Shown: in pieces, positions 9,440 through 18,906 of the stretch
Layout: the number at the start of each line of letters is the position of its first letter
How positions within the stretch are numbered: position 1 is the first letter of the stretch
Assembly (NCBI GenBank): GCA_000818945.1
Contig: KN805424.1
Span: 168,455-232,454, forward strand
Origin: Schizochytrium sp. CCTCC M209059
Lineage: Eukaryota > Sar > Bigyra > Thraustochytrida > Thraustochytriidae
Direction of reading: 5' to 3'
Length of the DNA stretch: 64,000 bases
Program-made: the position numbers and the translations under genes
The notes under the pieces: generated by a model
Databases searched by the model: none
What the model was told of the DNA's origin: nothing
Seen by the model: the letters and a program-made list of their open reading frames with translations, nothing else

Positions 9440-12400
9440 TTATTGTGGAGGCGAAGGCCACAAAGCAGTGTTGGCGCCCTGAGAAACGCGCTTGGCACCC
9501 TCTTGCAAGAGACCACGAATGACATTGCCGGTGTCCGGGTCAACCTGACTAACGACTTGCTCGAGCTCGGACTTGGCGGCGGGACCCGCATTCTCGAATG
9601 TTTGGAAGAAGAAGACGCACTCGTCCATGCTCTCCACCGGATACTCGTTAACATCGTCATCATCATCCTCTTCTTCCTCATCGTCGTCATCCTCCTCGTC
9701 AGGGTTGAAGATGGAGGCGCCGAAGGCATGCGTGCTGTTGCCGGTCGACTGCTCAAAGACGTTGAGCGTCTCGTCGACGTCCGTGGCGCCCTCGCGAAAG
9801 ATGCCTGCGAGGCCATCGCCCTCATCATCTTCCTCGTCGAGGCTTTCGTTTTCCTCAGAGACGTTGGTATCGTCCTGGGCCGTCGTGCTACTGGCGGCCT
9901 CCTGACGCTCGCGTTTCTCAGCCTCGATAGCGGCGCGAAGCTGGTGCAGCATGCGGATAAGAGCGCCGATAGCTTTGGCCAGATCCTTGCGCTGCGCATT
10001 GATTTGCGGCGGCGTGTGCGCTGAAGGCAGAGCGAGGATGCGGGTAAAGGCGAAAATACAAATGAGCTTCTCTCCGGCCACGAGGTGCGATTCGAGGTGC
10101 TCGAAGCAGGTCATAAAGAAAGCATCGAGGTTGGACGCGCCAATGGCTTCGAGAGCAAGCACCGGATTGTAAAAGATCGCGCTCTGCACAGTGTTGAGCA
10201 GGGCAGTGAGAATGGCCGGTTCGAGGTTCATGGGACCAAGGGCATTGATAGTTGTCATGACAGTCTCCACAATGGGCCTCACGAGGTCGTCGACTTGGCC
10301 AGGGCACATTTGCAGAATCGTCGATAAGACGGCGGACGCCTCTGCGGCGCATTGGTCCACCTGGTTGTCGCCGAAACGGCGCATCTGGTCATCTAAAAGG
10401 GCATTCAGCTCGATTTCCTCGATGCCATCGTCGTCATCAACGAAATCGTCATCGTCATCATCGTCGCCAAAGCCTCCAGCGTCACCCCCTCGCTCATCCT
10501 GAGCGTTCTTCACGGCAAGATCGAGCTGGTCCTTGCAGTAGGTAAAGACAATAGTTGCGTTCTTGCTGCCAGGAGGGTTGTGGTTAATGAAGCCCTGCGG
10601 GTCAAAGTGGATCATTGTCTCCGTAATCGCGAGGATCTCCGTGACGTATTCAGAGGACCAGCCCTTGAGCAACGAGGCAAAGAGGGGAATATAGCACCAG
10701 GAAGTGGGTGGCACAATTCGCGTCGAGTACATAACACGATGGATCATGGCGAGCGCCTGGTCCAAGTAGTCGATCATATCAAGCTGTGTTTCGGCGATTG
10801 AACCTCCACAAAGCTGCCGTCCGCAAACCATGGCAAGCTGATGAAGTGGATCATCCTCTTCGGCGCCGTCCGCGATACCTGCTGCCAAAATATAATTGAG
10901 CATGGGCATGACAGTGGGCATAATGGTCTTGAGAATCTCGACGCCCGGGGGAGCGTCGGACGCGTTGTCTTTGGCCTTGTAGTTTTCCTCATTGGCGAAC
11001 GCCGAAAGAATCGTGTGCAGGGAGTCGAGACAGTCCATGGCAGCGCTCTCCACCTCAAAGCCTTCTTCGCCAGCCTTCATGTCGCTATCCTCCGAGGCAA
11101 AGCGAGAAAAGGCTCCGACCAAGTTCTTGCAAATGTCCTGGCCAAAGGGCAAGACTTCGCGCGGATAAATGTTGATGAGCTGCTGGAGCGCAGCAAACAC
11201 ATTGTCGACGCCCACGTCCTGCATGATGGCAAGAAAACTTCGGACAACGTCAGGAAGCACGTTGCCAATGACCTTGTGCATGGTCTTGGTGCCGCGACGA
11301 AAAATGTGCACCATGTTGCAGCTGGTCTCAACGCGGACAGGCAGCGACGGATCAGCAAGCAAACGAAGCATATTCTCCGCGACAGCTTGTTCGACGTTAA
11401 GGTTCGACCAGCGGAACCGGACCTTGACGAGCTTTGCGAGGCAGCGCACCGCGGAAAAGCGCACAAAGGGAAAGGGGCTCTTGAGGTCCGGAACAATGGC
11501 CTCGCCGACAAAGGTCTCGAGAGGAAAGCTGCCGTCCTTTTTGAGCACATGGACAAGACATTCGATGGCACGGAGCGCAGCGGCCTTGTCCATGGAGCGC
11601 TCAAAGTTCGTCGGGTCGGCGCGATGTTGCTGCACGACGTGATCAACGACGCGCATGGTAAAAGGAAGCGCGTAGCGCTTGCGCATGCGGCAGAGGGCCT
11701 CGAGAGCAGTGCTAGCGTCGTCGGTAAGGCTGATTCCGCGCGTGCTCATGGTGCGGTCGAATCGATTCAGGTCCGCGACGAGATCCTGCGGGTCCGTCTC
11801 CCAAAGCTCGAGCTCGACTTGCGTCCACCGCAGTGAGGGCAACAAGACCTTGCCCACGAAGAATTCAAGGTCAGACTTGATGAGCTGAAACATAGTGGCA
11901 AATTCTATTGCCTCCTCGATAATCATAATGAGGTAGCTAGCCACCAGCATGGTCACAAATTGGCCATCCTGATAAATGGCCTTGAGCTGTTGCATGGCGC
12001 CAGGAACGATAATTTGCGTCGCGACACCCGTCCGCGAGGAAATTACCATGCAGAGACTATTATCGCCTTCACCCTTCGGGTATCCATAGCGGCTAAAGAG
12101 ACGATGCAGCGATTCTGCGGCGCGAACCTTTGCTTTCCACCAAGGCCAGTCATTGCGGGCCTCGATATCGGCCGGCTGGCCTTCGGGGATCGGCTTGTGC
12201 ACAAGAGCCATGAGCATCTTTGCCCACGCCGTCAGCTGCTCGCCGTCCTGAAAGTACGGAGGGATGGCAAGGTTAATAGCCTTGAGGAAAATTTTGCACA
12301 CGAGTCTCATGAGCTCGGCTGCGTAAAGCTCATTAACATTTTGTGCGAGGAGGGCTTCGAAGAGCTGTCGGAGGAGGCCAAAGGTGGCCTCTGCAAGCTG

Positions 12401-12982
12401 ATCGAGTGGCACTCGCTGTTCAGCCTTCATCTGGAACCTGTATTTGGAGCAGATCTTATTGAGCACCGTCAAACCGGCATGCATCCGACCGGGGTCTTGC
12501 GTCATGAGCAGCTTCACCGACTGATCGACGGGCGTGGACCATTCCTCGGGGAAGTCCTCTGAGGCAATCTTCTTCACGCAGGCGGCCAAGAGCTTGCGCA
12601 GAGCCTTTTGCTGCGAGAGGGCAAGGGCCTCGATGATGTTGTCGCGGACCATGGCCTTTTCACTTGGGTCCAGAATTTGCGGTCGCATGTTTCCAAAATA
12701 CTTGGCGTTCCAGCGCGTCGCGCGCTCCGATTCCTCCTCGGGCGTGCGCTTCCAGTTGAAGTGCACGCAGTTTTTCAGCTGCACCGCCGCCGCGACCCGC
12801 ACGTCTTGCTCTGCATCGTCCCTGGCGACGATCTTGAGCAGCTCCACGAGGAACCCCTTTTCCGCGCTCGACTTGCTCAGGAACTCCTCGGCCTCCCTGC
12901 GCTTTGTCGCGTCCGGGTTCATCGTGTGCTGCAGCGCCAGCAGGAGCATCGCGGCGTCGACGCCCATCGTGCCCGTCTCCAC
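9440..12982 (-). CDS. Importin-7/8-type karyopherin beta
   Basis: The single open frame encodes 1180 residues, close to the about 1040 of human importin-7/8. The N-terminal Ran-binding region follows the family: MNPDATKRREAEEFL, then RVAAAVQLKNCVHFNWK, with the following block ILDPSEKAMVRDNIIEAL. HEAT-type helices continue throughout. The C-terminal third has the long acidic loop typical of importin-7/8 (a run of Asp followed by FVDDDDGIEEIELNALL and DDQMRRFGDNQVDQ) and a second acidic stretch near the end. The expected role is RanGTP-dependent nuclear import of ribosomal proteins, histones and other cargo. Two nearby ATGs (12982 and 12967) are possible starts. No intron is needed. Confidence 0.9.
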   Translation of the reverse strand: METGTMGVDAAMLLLALQHTMNPDATKRREAEEFLSKSSAEKGFLVELLKIVARDDAEQDVRVAAAVQLKNCVHFNWKRTPEEESERATRWNAKYFGNMRPQILDPSEKAMVRDNIIEALALSQQKALRKLLAACVKKIASEDFPEEWSTPVDQSVKLLMTQDPGRMHAGLTVLNKICSKYRFQMKAEQRVPLDQLAEATFGLLRQLFEALLAQNVNELYAAELMRLVCKIFLKAINLAIPPYFQDGEQLTAWAKMLMALVHKPIPEGQPADIEARNDWPWWKAKVRAAESLHRLFSRYGYPKGEGDNSLCMVISSRTGVATQIIVPGAMQQLKAIYQDGQFVTMLVASYLIMIIEEAIEFATMFQLIKSDLEFFVGKVLLPSLRWTQVELELWETDPQDLVADLNRFDRTMSTRGISLTDDASTALEALCRMRKRYALPFTMRVVDHVVQQHRADPTNFERSMDKAAALRAIECLVHVLKKDGSFPLETFVGEAIVPDLKSPFPFVRFSAVRCLAKLVKVRFRWSNLNVEQAVAENMLRLLADPSLPVRVETSCNMVHIFRRGTKTMHKVIGNVLPDVVRSFLAIMQDVGVDNVFAALQQLINIYPREVLPFGQDICKNLVGAFSRFASEDSDMKAGEEGFEVESAAMDCLDSLHTILSAFANEENYKAKDNASDAPPGVEILKTIMPTVMPMLNYILAAGIADGAEEDDPLHQLAMVCGRQLCGGSIAETQLDMIDYLDQALAMIHRVMYSTRIVPPTSWCYIPLFASLLKGWSSEYVTEILAITETMIHFDPQGFINHNPPGSKNATIVFTYCKDQLDLAVKNAQDERGGDAGGFGDDDDDDDFVDDDDGIEEIELNALLDDQMRRFGDNQVDQCAAEASAVLSTILQMCPGQVDDLVRPIVETVMTTINALGPMNLEPAILTALLNTVQSAIFYNPVLALEAIGASNLDAFFMTCFEHLESHLVAGEKLICIFAFTRILALPSAHTPPQINAQRKDLAKAIGALIRMLHQLRAAIEAEKRERQEAASSTTAQDDTNVSEENESLDEEDDEGDGLAGIFREGATDVDETLNVFEQSTGNSTHAFGASIFNPDEEDDDDEEEEDDDDDVNEYPVESMDECVFFFQTFENAGPAAKSELEQVVSQVDPDTGNVIRGLLQEGAKRVSQGANTALWPSPPQ

Positions 12983-13942
12983 CCGGCCTGTTCGCTATCC
13001 GGCTGGCTGGCTGGCTGGCTGGCTGGCTACCTGCTCGTCCGGCAGCCGCTTCCTCGCGCGGCTCGAGGTCTATCTGAGCGCCCGCCCGCCCGCGTGGCTA
13101 GCTCGCTCGCTCGCCCGCCCGCTCGCTGCGCGCGACGACGAGTGGTGGCTGGGTGGCTGGGTGGCTGGCTGGGCCGAGATGGTTTTGCCAGCTAGCTAGC
13201 TAGCTATCTATAGCCAGCCGGCTGCCTCCTGCCGAGGCCGCTCGCTGCCGGCGCGCGCGGGCGCTGCTGTCGGGCCGCCCGTCGCGCGTCCGGGTCCCTG
13301 CGCGCGTCGCGTCCGGCCGCGCCGGGGCTCGCGGCGGTGCTCGCGCGCGGGTCTGGCCGGGTCCGTCGCGGGGCTGCCTCGGGTCTGTCCATGTGACGGA
13401 CGCTGGACGGGCAGAGAGAGCAAACCGCCTGCGGTGCTGGGACGAAGCAGCTGGTGGTGATGGGGCGTTTGTTCGCTGGAGAATTACATTTACGTCCCGG
13501 GGGTCTCCGGGGAACATTGGTCCTTTGCCGCTGCTGGACGTCGAGTCTGACTTTGGCGTTGGAACCAACTTCTATTTGCGCGCCAACAGAATCCAAGCGG
13601 GTTATTACTGATGTGACCCTTCCACTACGTTTCACTCTTATTCCCTTCTTCTTCACTCAAGACGCTGGGCCGAGGTGGAGATCGCGCAGGAGAGGACATG
13701 CATGCGGGGGGGGGGGAAGGGGAAAATGTGATCTTGAAGATATTAGACTTCTATCGGTCAAGCAAAGGTGCGAGGCAGGCGAGGGGGTTCTCGGGAAGAG
13801 AAGAGGAGAAGAGAAGAGAAGAGAAGAGAAGAAACCCCCGAATACTGCAGCAAGAAAATAAGGTTTCTATGTTTGTGAGGCAAAGAGAGGGAGAGACGGA
13901 AAGAAGAAAGGGGCGTCTTGATCCTCGCAAGCAGCTTGTCCA
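12983..13942. other. Intergenic: importin promoter and Mpv17 3' region
   Basis: Next to the importin start is a GGCT tetranucleotide run (about 13003-13027) and related GGCT/GGGT variants up to 13170, then a CTAG run near 13190-13205. Farther right is a purine tract of AGAGA/GAAGA units (about 13797-13835) beside a run of ten G near 13706. Open frames in this interval are repeat-driven and unconvincing. Confidence 0.5.
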
Positions 13943-14851
13943 TTACGAAGAAGAAGCAGAAGAAGGAGGAGGAGAAGAAGCAGCAATGATGTCTACAGGC
14001 GAATTCGAAGCCTGGGCGTCCTTGTTGGCGACCATGGCGAGGTAAATGTTCCAGACTACACCTATGAGACTGGATGCCACTGCACGGTGCAACGTGGGCA
14101 CATAGCGGTAAACGAGCATATTGAAAACGGGCCAGTAAAGCGAACCAGCCATGAAAGTTGGCACAAGGTCGCCGGCAATTTTGCGGCGCGCGTCCTCAAG
14201 CGAACGACGCTCTCCGTTGGGCCCCGGCTGCAAAAGCGTGACAGCAGTAAACATGATGGGCAGCGAGACGCAAAACGCAAAGGTGCTATTGCAGAGCGTC
14301 TTCTTGACGATCTGAGCGCCAGAAGTGCCCGGCACCATCCTCTCGAGAAACATTTGGAAAGAAAAGGAGACCGGGCCAGAGATGAAGGTACCGATGAAGG
14401 CAAAGACGGCGCTCCGAGGCCAGTTCGTGACGTGCCCCTCCAAGATCATTTGACACAAGATGTCGCCCGTGCCCATGGACGCACCAATGAGCACCACCGA
14501 CCGCGCCATGGGCGCCACAAATGCTCGGAAGCGTGCCGCAATGCTTGGGTGCTCAAGGTGGCGCTGGGCCTGGTCTTGCGCCGCCTCGATGGCCTCTCGC
14601 GTGGTCGTGGACTTTGTCCGCGCCGCCATCGAGCCCCTTGCGGCCCGCCCCGCCCAGCAAGGACCGAAGGTCGCGTCCGCGCCGCGCCGCGTGCCCGCCA
14701 GCGCGGCGCGGCCCCGCATGGCGGTGGCCTCATGCCATGGACCCTGCGGCTGGCGGCATCTCCCCGCGCTCTGACGCAGCGCGCTCGCCGCGAAGCCCGC
14801 CCGCTGCAGGGGCCCCGCCCCGCGCTGCGCGAGTGCAGAGGCCGCAAGCAT
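13943..14851 (-). CDS. Mpv17/PMP22 family membrane protein
   Basis: The 302-residue protein has an N-terminal about 90 residues rich in Arg, Ala, Gly and Ser with almost no acidic residues, which fits a mitochondrial presequence. The Mpv17/PMP22 domain follows: SVVLIGASMGTGDILCQMIL, RSAVFAFIGTFISGPVSFSF, a short polar loop, LCNSTFAFCVSLPIMF and the family signature AGSLYWPVFNMLVYRYVPT followed by SLIGVVWNIYLAMVAN. About four membrane segments are expected. Relatives (Mpv17, PXMP2, Sym1) sit in the inner mitochondrial or peroxisomal membrane and affect metabolite passage. The presequence favours mitochondria. No intron is needed. Confidence 0.88.
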   Translation of the reverse strand: MLAASALAQRGAGPLQRAGFAASALRQSAGRCRQPQGPWHEATAMRGRAALAGTRRGADATFGPCWAGRAARGSMAARTKSTTTREAIEAAQDQAQRHLEHPSIAARFRAFVAPMARSVVLIGASMGTGDILCQMILEGHVTNWPRSAVFAFIGTFISGPVSFSFQMFLERMVPGTSGAQIVKKTLCNSTFAFCVSLPIMFTAVTLLQPGPNGERRSLEDARRKIAGDLVPTFMAGSLYWPVFNMLVYRYVPTLHRAVASSLIGVVWNIYLAMVANKDAQASNSPVDIIAASSPPPSSASSS

Positions 14852-15320
14852 GGCGCGCGTTCTGGCATTGGTCGCTTGCGACGCACACTTCGCGCGTCAC
14901 CTCCATCATCGCCCTCAGAGACGTCGTAGTCCTGTCCTGTCTGTCCTCCTCGAAAGCGGAGGTGGGAATCGCTCGGAATGGTCATTGTGGCGACGCTGCG
15001 CACGACGCGAAGACCGACCGACCGCCTCGCTTCCGAGGTCGAACGAAAGTGACATGCTGCCAACATGAGTGGGCGGTTGATTGATTGCATGCGGTCTCAT
15101 CTTCTTCAAGGTCTGCTCGACGCGAGCTCGCTCAAATAGCACGAAGCCCAATCAAGCATTCACCACCATGCGGCTCTTTTCACAATCGTTCTTTGTAACC
15201 CTCGGATTTTGTTGTGCGGCAGCGGCCCGAACATGATGTTATCCTTTACGCGTTGGCAACTGGGATAGCGAATACGCAAATTGCGCATCAAAAAAGCTTT
15301 CGAACACAGATCCTGTTAAA
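14852..15320. other. Intergenic: Mpv17 promoter
   Basis: Between the Mpv17 start and the stop of bZIP copy A, both on the minus strand. The left part is GC-rich and the right part (15180-15320) AT-rich. No gene or repeat was recognised. Confidence 0.4.
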
Positions 15321-17055
15321 TCATTTTTTAATGTCGATACTATTCATCGCTCGCACGTTTGAGTTGACAAGAGCAACTGCAGTTGCACCAATTGTGAAAT
15401 CGTCATTGACGAATTGCGTGGGAGTCATGCCTGCAAAGCCATTATCAAGCAATGGACACGAATGAATGATCGTCCAATGGCAACCCTTACCGTCCGTTCC
15501 AGGTCGCAACACATGGCCTTCAATAAGAGGAGCGCGAATGCGATGCACACCGTCCTGTGCAGGCTGCAAACCCACGTCATCCGTCGTTGTAAAGCTGCAG
15601 ACGATAAGAGACGCCTCAGGATCATCCGCGCTAACAGTTTCCAAAGGATCGATGGCGGGACGCGGCGTGCTCGTGGAACTCTTTGCACCGACGCCACTCT
15701 CCAAGTTTGCTGCTGCTGCTTCCACTGCTGCCTGAGCTTCGGCCACTGCGGCCTCGGCGTCGAACTCAGACTGATCTATGACCCCGTATCCGCAATCTAA
15801 ATTGAAATCGGCAGAGCGAGCATCGGCGCTAGCTCCGGTCGCCGTCTGCTCTTTTCCGGTCGACACGGGAAAATTCGTGGGCGTAAAAAGCTTGGTTGCA
15901 CGCCATGTGATCGTGTAAATGAACTCGCGGCGATGCTTGGCCCCAACGGTGTTCTCCTCGAGGTAGCGAAAAACGCGCATTTCGGGGTCTCCATCACGTT
16001 TGACTTCCTCGAAGCCGGTCGGAATCTCGGTAATCGTCACCTTGATTTGTCGCATATCGGGCGAGTACAAAGCAGCGGTGATTTCAGGATGCGACCATGC
16101 TGCCCAAATCCGGTTCTTCATGTCCATTGGCGTGTCCGGGCGCCACGGTAAATCAATGCGGTAATTCCCGCGCTTACTGTCGCGCGCCTCGCAGTTCAAA
16201 GGGAGCGCTTGCAAGCCGACGTTACACTTTACAAGGGAACCATCGTGCGCGGGGACCTTCATCGTGTGCCAGTTCCAGGATTTATCAGCAACGCTGGTGA
16301 ATACGAGGCCGACGACTTGGCCCACGACACTTGCCGATCCGCTGTGGATGAGTCTGAACTGCTCCTCTGCTGTGAGAGTGGGTGCTTCAGTCGTAGTTTC
16401 CTTTATCTTTTTGAGAAAGGCCCTATGCTTTCGGATCTCGACACGTAGCAATTCATTTTCACGTTGCAAATTGACAGCACCCAGGTCTCGAAAGGCCTGA
16501 ACTTCCGTCTGTAATTGTGCGATGCGGCCCAAGTACATCTCGCGCTCTTCTTCCAAAATTGTGTTTCGCCGCTGGAGCTCTTCCCGCTCGCATTTACGCT
16601 TCGCTCGCGTTGCGCGGCTCGAGGCAGCCACGATCGCGCGCCGTCGGGCCTTGCTTCCGGCGGGGCCCTTTTCGATGCGATTCTCCGCATCTGTATCGTC
16701 GCTCGAGCTTGCAGCTGCAGGGGGCACGGCAGCGGAGGTTGAGGCTGAGGCGGGTTCAGGGGTAGTCTTTTTCTTTTTCTTGCCCGGAGGAGTCATTCTT
16801 AACAATGGCGGAGCTGCTGCCGCTCGCAGAAGTTGACACTGACGCTTTACCAAGGCTGGTTGCATCGTTGGCAACAGAGGAAGTCTGGTCAACGTTATCC
16901 TCTTCTTCCTCGCGTTCATCCTCTGACGCTGGTCGCGAGGCTGACGAGATGATCTCCTGATCCTTTGGCGAGAGGACAAGCTCCGAGGGGTAAAAGGCAC
17001 CGTTATAGAAGGTCTCGAGCGGAGCGCCATCGTCCTCGTCCCAAAACGAAGCCAT
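15321..17055 (-). CDS. bZIP-START-like protein, copy A; apparent frameshift
   Basis: First of four tandem paralogs. The N-terminus MASFWDEDDGAPLETFYNGA (ATG at 17055) matches the start of copy B, but that frame stops at 16756, while the bZIP and C-terminal region lie one frame over and run to 15321. A net +1 shift is needed between about 16760 and 16860, near an AAAAAG-rich stretch. Explanations are an assembly indel, a real lesion, or a very short intron (a GTAAAG donor near 16849 would give only about 34-37 nt). Downstream the protein is intact: basic region and zipper (RATRAKRKCEREEL, IAQLQTEVQAF), the LTAEEQFRLIHSG block, RGNYRIDLPWRP and the closing LIEGHVLRPG...GKGCHWT. It is most similar to copy B. 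See copy B for function. Confidence 0.75.
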
Positions 17056-18906
17056 GGTGTCCCCGCGCACGTCCCGCTAAAAACTTCGGTGGGACTCTGG
17101 AAAGAAGAGCGTTGCCGGTCGGACGCTTTCCCCCCAGCTGCCTTGCCTCGCCTCACCGCCTCGGCACGCGGTCCTGCCGGCGTGTCTCTCTGAGATTGCG
17201 CCGTCCCGATGCCCGCGCCGCGCTCCGTCCTCGCCTCTTTCCCGAACTGCAGCTGCAGCAACGCCGACAGCACGTAGTAGAAGTTCTTGTAATCGAAGCG
17301 GGTGTTCAGAGGCAAGCCTTCTGGTAGTACTATATACACTACTGCTGCTGCTGCTGCTGCTGCTGCCGGTGCTTCCCTTCCCTTTCTTTATTTCTTTCTT
17401 TCTTTCCAAATGCGCTTTGCACCTTACGCCCTTGACTTGGACTGACAGTGACAGCGACGAATAAGTTGGAATTACGCAGAGGTCATGGGGAAGATGCACT
17501 TGCACCTCGCGGCCTCCAAAATCCCCTTAGTTGGTTGTTTGCCAGTTGCCATGGTTGGTGGGCGTCGTCTACGTTCCTGGCTTGTACTGCTGCATTTCGT
17601 GCAATACCTTCCTTGTCAAAGACCTTTCGTTTTCTGGTGTTCTGGGCGAAGTGCGCGACGCGAACCACGGCCAGCCAGAGCCAGCGATGCCATTTTGAGG
17701 GTTTGCGCGATGTTTTACAAAAATCGCAAAGTTCATTGTGCAATCGTCAGCGTGCGCAGGCTGCTGCTGCGTGGTGCAGTCTTCCGCACGCACAGGCACA
17801 CGCATGCGTTCGAGCTCTCGAGCTCTAACTTGCTACATGCAAGCTCGCTCATGTGCGCACACGCCAGCTTTTGCACTGGAGAATGCAGTGCTGACAGCCA
17901 GGTAAGAGGGGCCTATGGAAGTCACAGAAGTAGGCCTATACGTACATTGACAAAGATCCGAGTTGCGTCAGGTGTGCAAGTTCTTGAAAAGAAGATCGGT
18001 GCGGCCCTGGTCAGCTTCCGTCCCGGGTACTGCTGGGTAGTGCTGCTGCAGCAGCTGCTCGTGGTGGTGGTGTTGCTTCTTCTGCTGCCGCGGCCGCATC
18101 TGGCTGGTGCGCTGCTGCAGTTTTTTTATTCGCGGTGCTTGACTCTGCAAACTTGCTCGCTCGCTTGCTTGCAGGTTACTTGCTTCAATTTGGCGACAGA
18201 CAAGACATGGCAAGCAAGACCAAAGCCTAAAGGCTCGTGTCTAGCTAGGCCTAACTGTAAAATGAAAGACAAGACATCATGATCATCACGTCTTTTCGCC
18301 TTCTTTTCGCCCGTGGACGAGAAAGCGTTCGCTACCTAACTAAAACCTAGGATAAAAGATCGCGCGATGCCGTGGTATGGCTGCGTCGCTTTTCCACACG
18401 AAATGCGCCTCGCGCACCCTCTCCGCTACTACTTCAGCCATGTGCACGCCTACTAGGCTTGCGAAGGTAGAGTTTTTGCTGACAGCCTCGTGACGTGGTG
18501 CCTTCAATAAAGTCAGAGAATAGGTGAAGACCTTACGGAATTTATGGCGAACCTCAGAAGGGGTTTCACAGCCTTGTATACACGCCCACCTCCTTCGTTT
18601 CGACAAAGCCTGCCTCATCGTTCTGCTCGTGGTATGGATTGAGGTCTGGTGGATCAATGAAGAGACATAACTTCCGATGCCCAGACCGCTGTGCATTTTC
18701 ATAAAGAAAAAAAAGTCCCCAAGACGAGCTCGCGTTCGTGCGTAAACAGCGTCATCAAACGGATAAGCCCAGGCCCTGGTCGGGAAAAAAGGAGTCATCA
18801 CCCATCAAGTCTATCCCCAAAACATTAATAGCTCTTTCCGCATACGCGTGAACAACCATGGAGGGATGAATGGATCTCGATGGTAGGGTAGATAGACCCA
18901 TGAGCA
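17056..18906. other. Long intergenic region between bZIP copies A and B
   Basis: This 1.85-kb spacer is the largest in the array. A CTG trinucleotide run (about 17341-17366) and a CTTT-rich tract (about 17385-17405) lie upstream of copy A and are probably in its promoter or leader. Open frames at 17485-18282 (+) and 18340-18801 (-) have no recognisable motif and are rich in Cys, Leu and Val runs, so I do not call them genes. Confidence 0.45.

Noticed and set aside
10841..11836. 331-residue plus-strand frame opposite the importin gene
   Set aside because: Antisense shadow of a well-supported 1180-residue importin frame.
16756..17070. 104-residue frame as a separate gene
   Set aside because: It is the N-terminal part of bZIP copy A, shown by its match to the start of copy B.
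17485..18282. 265-residue plus-strand frame between bZIP copies A and B
   Set aside because: Rich in Cys, Leu and Val runs, no motif, and codon composition unlike the neighbouring genes.
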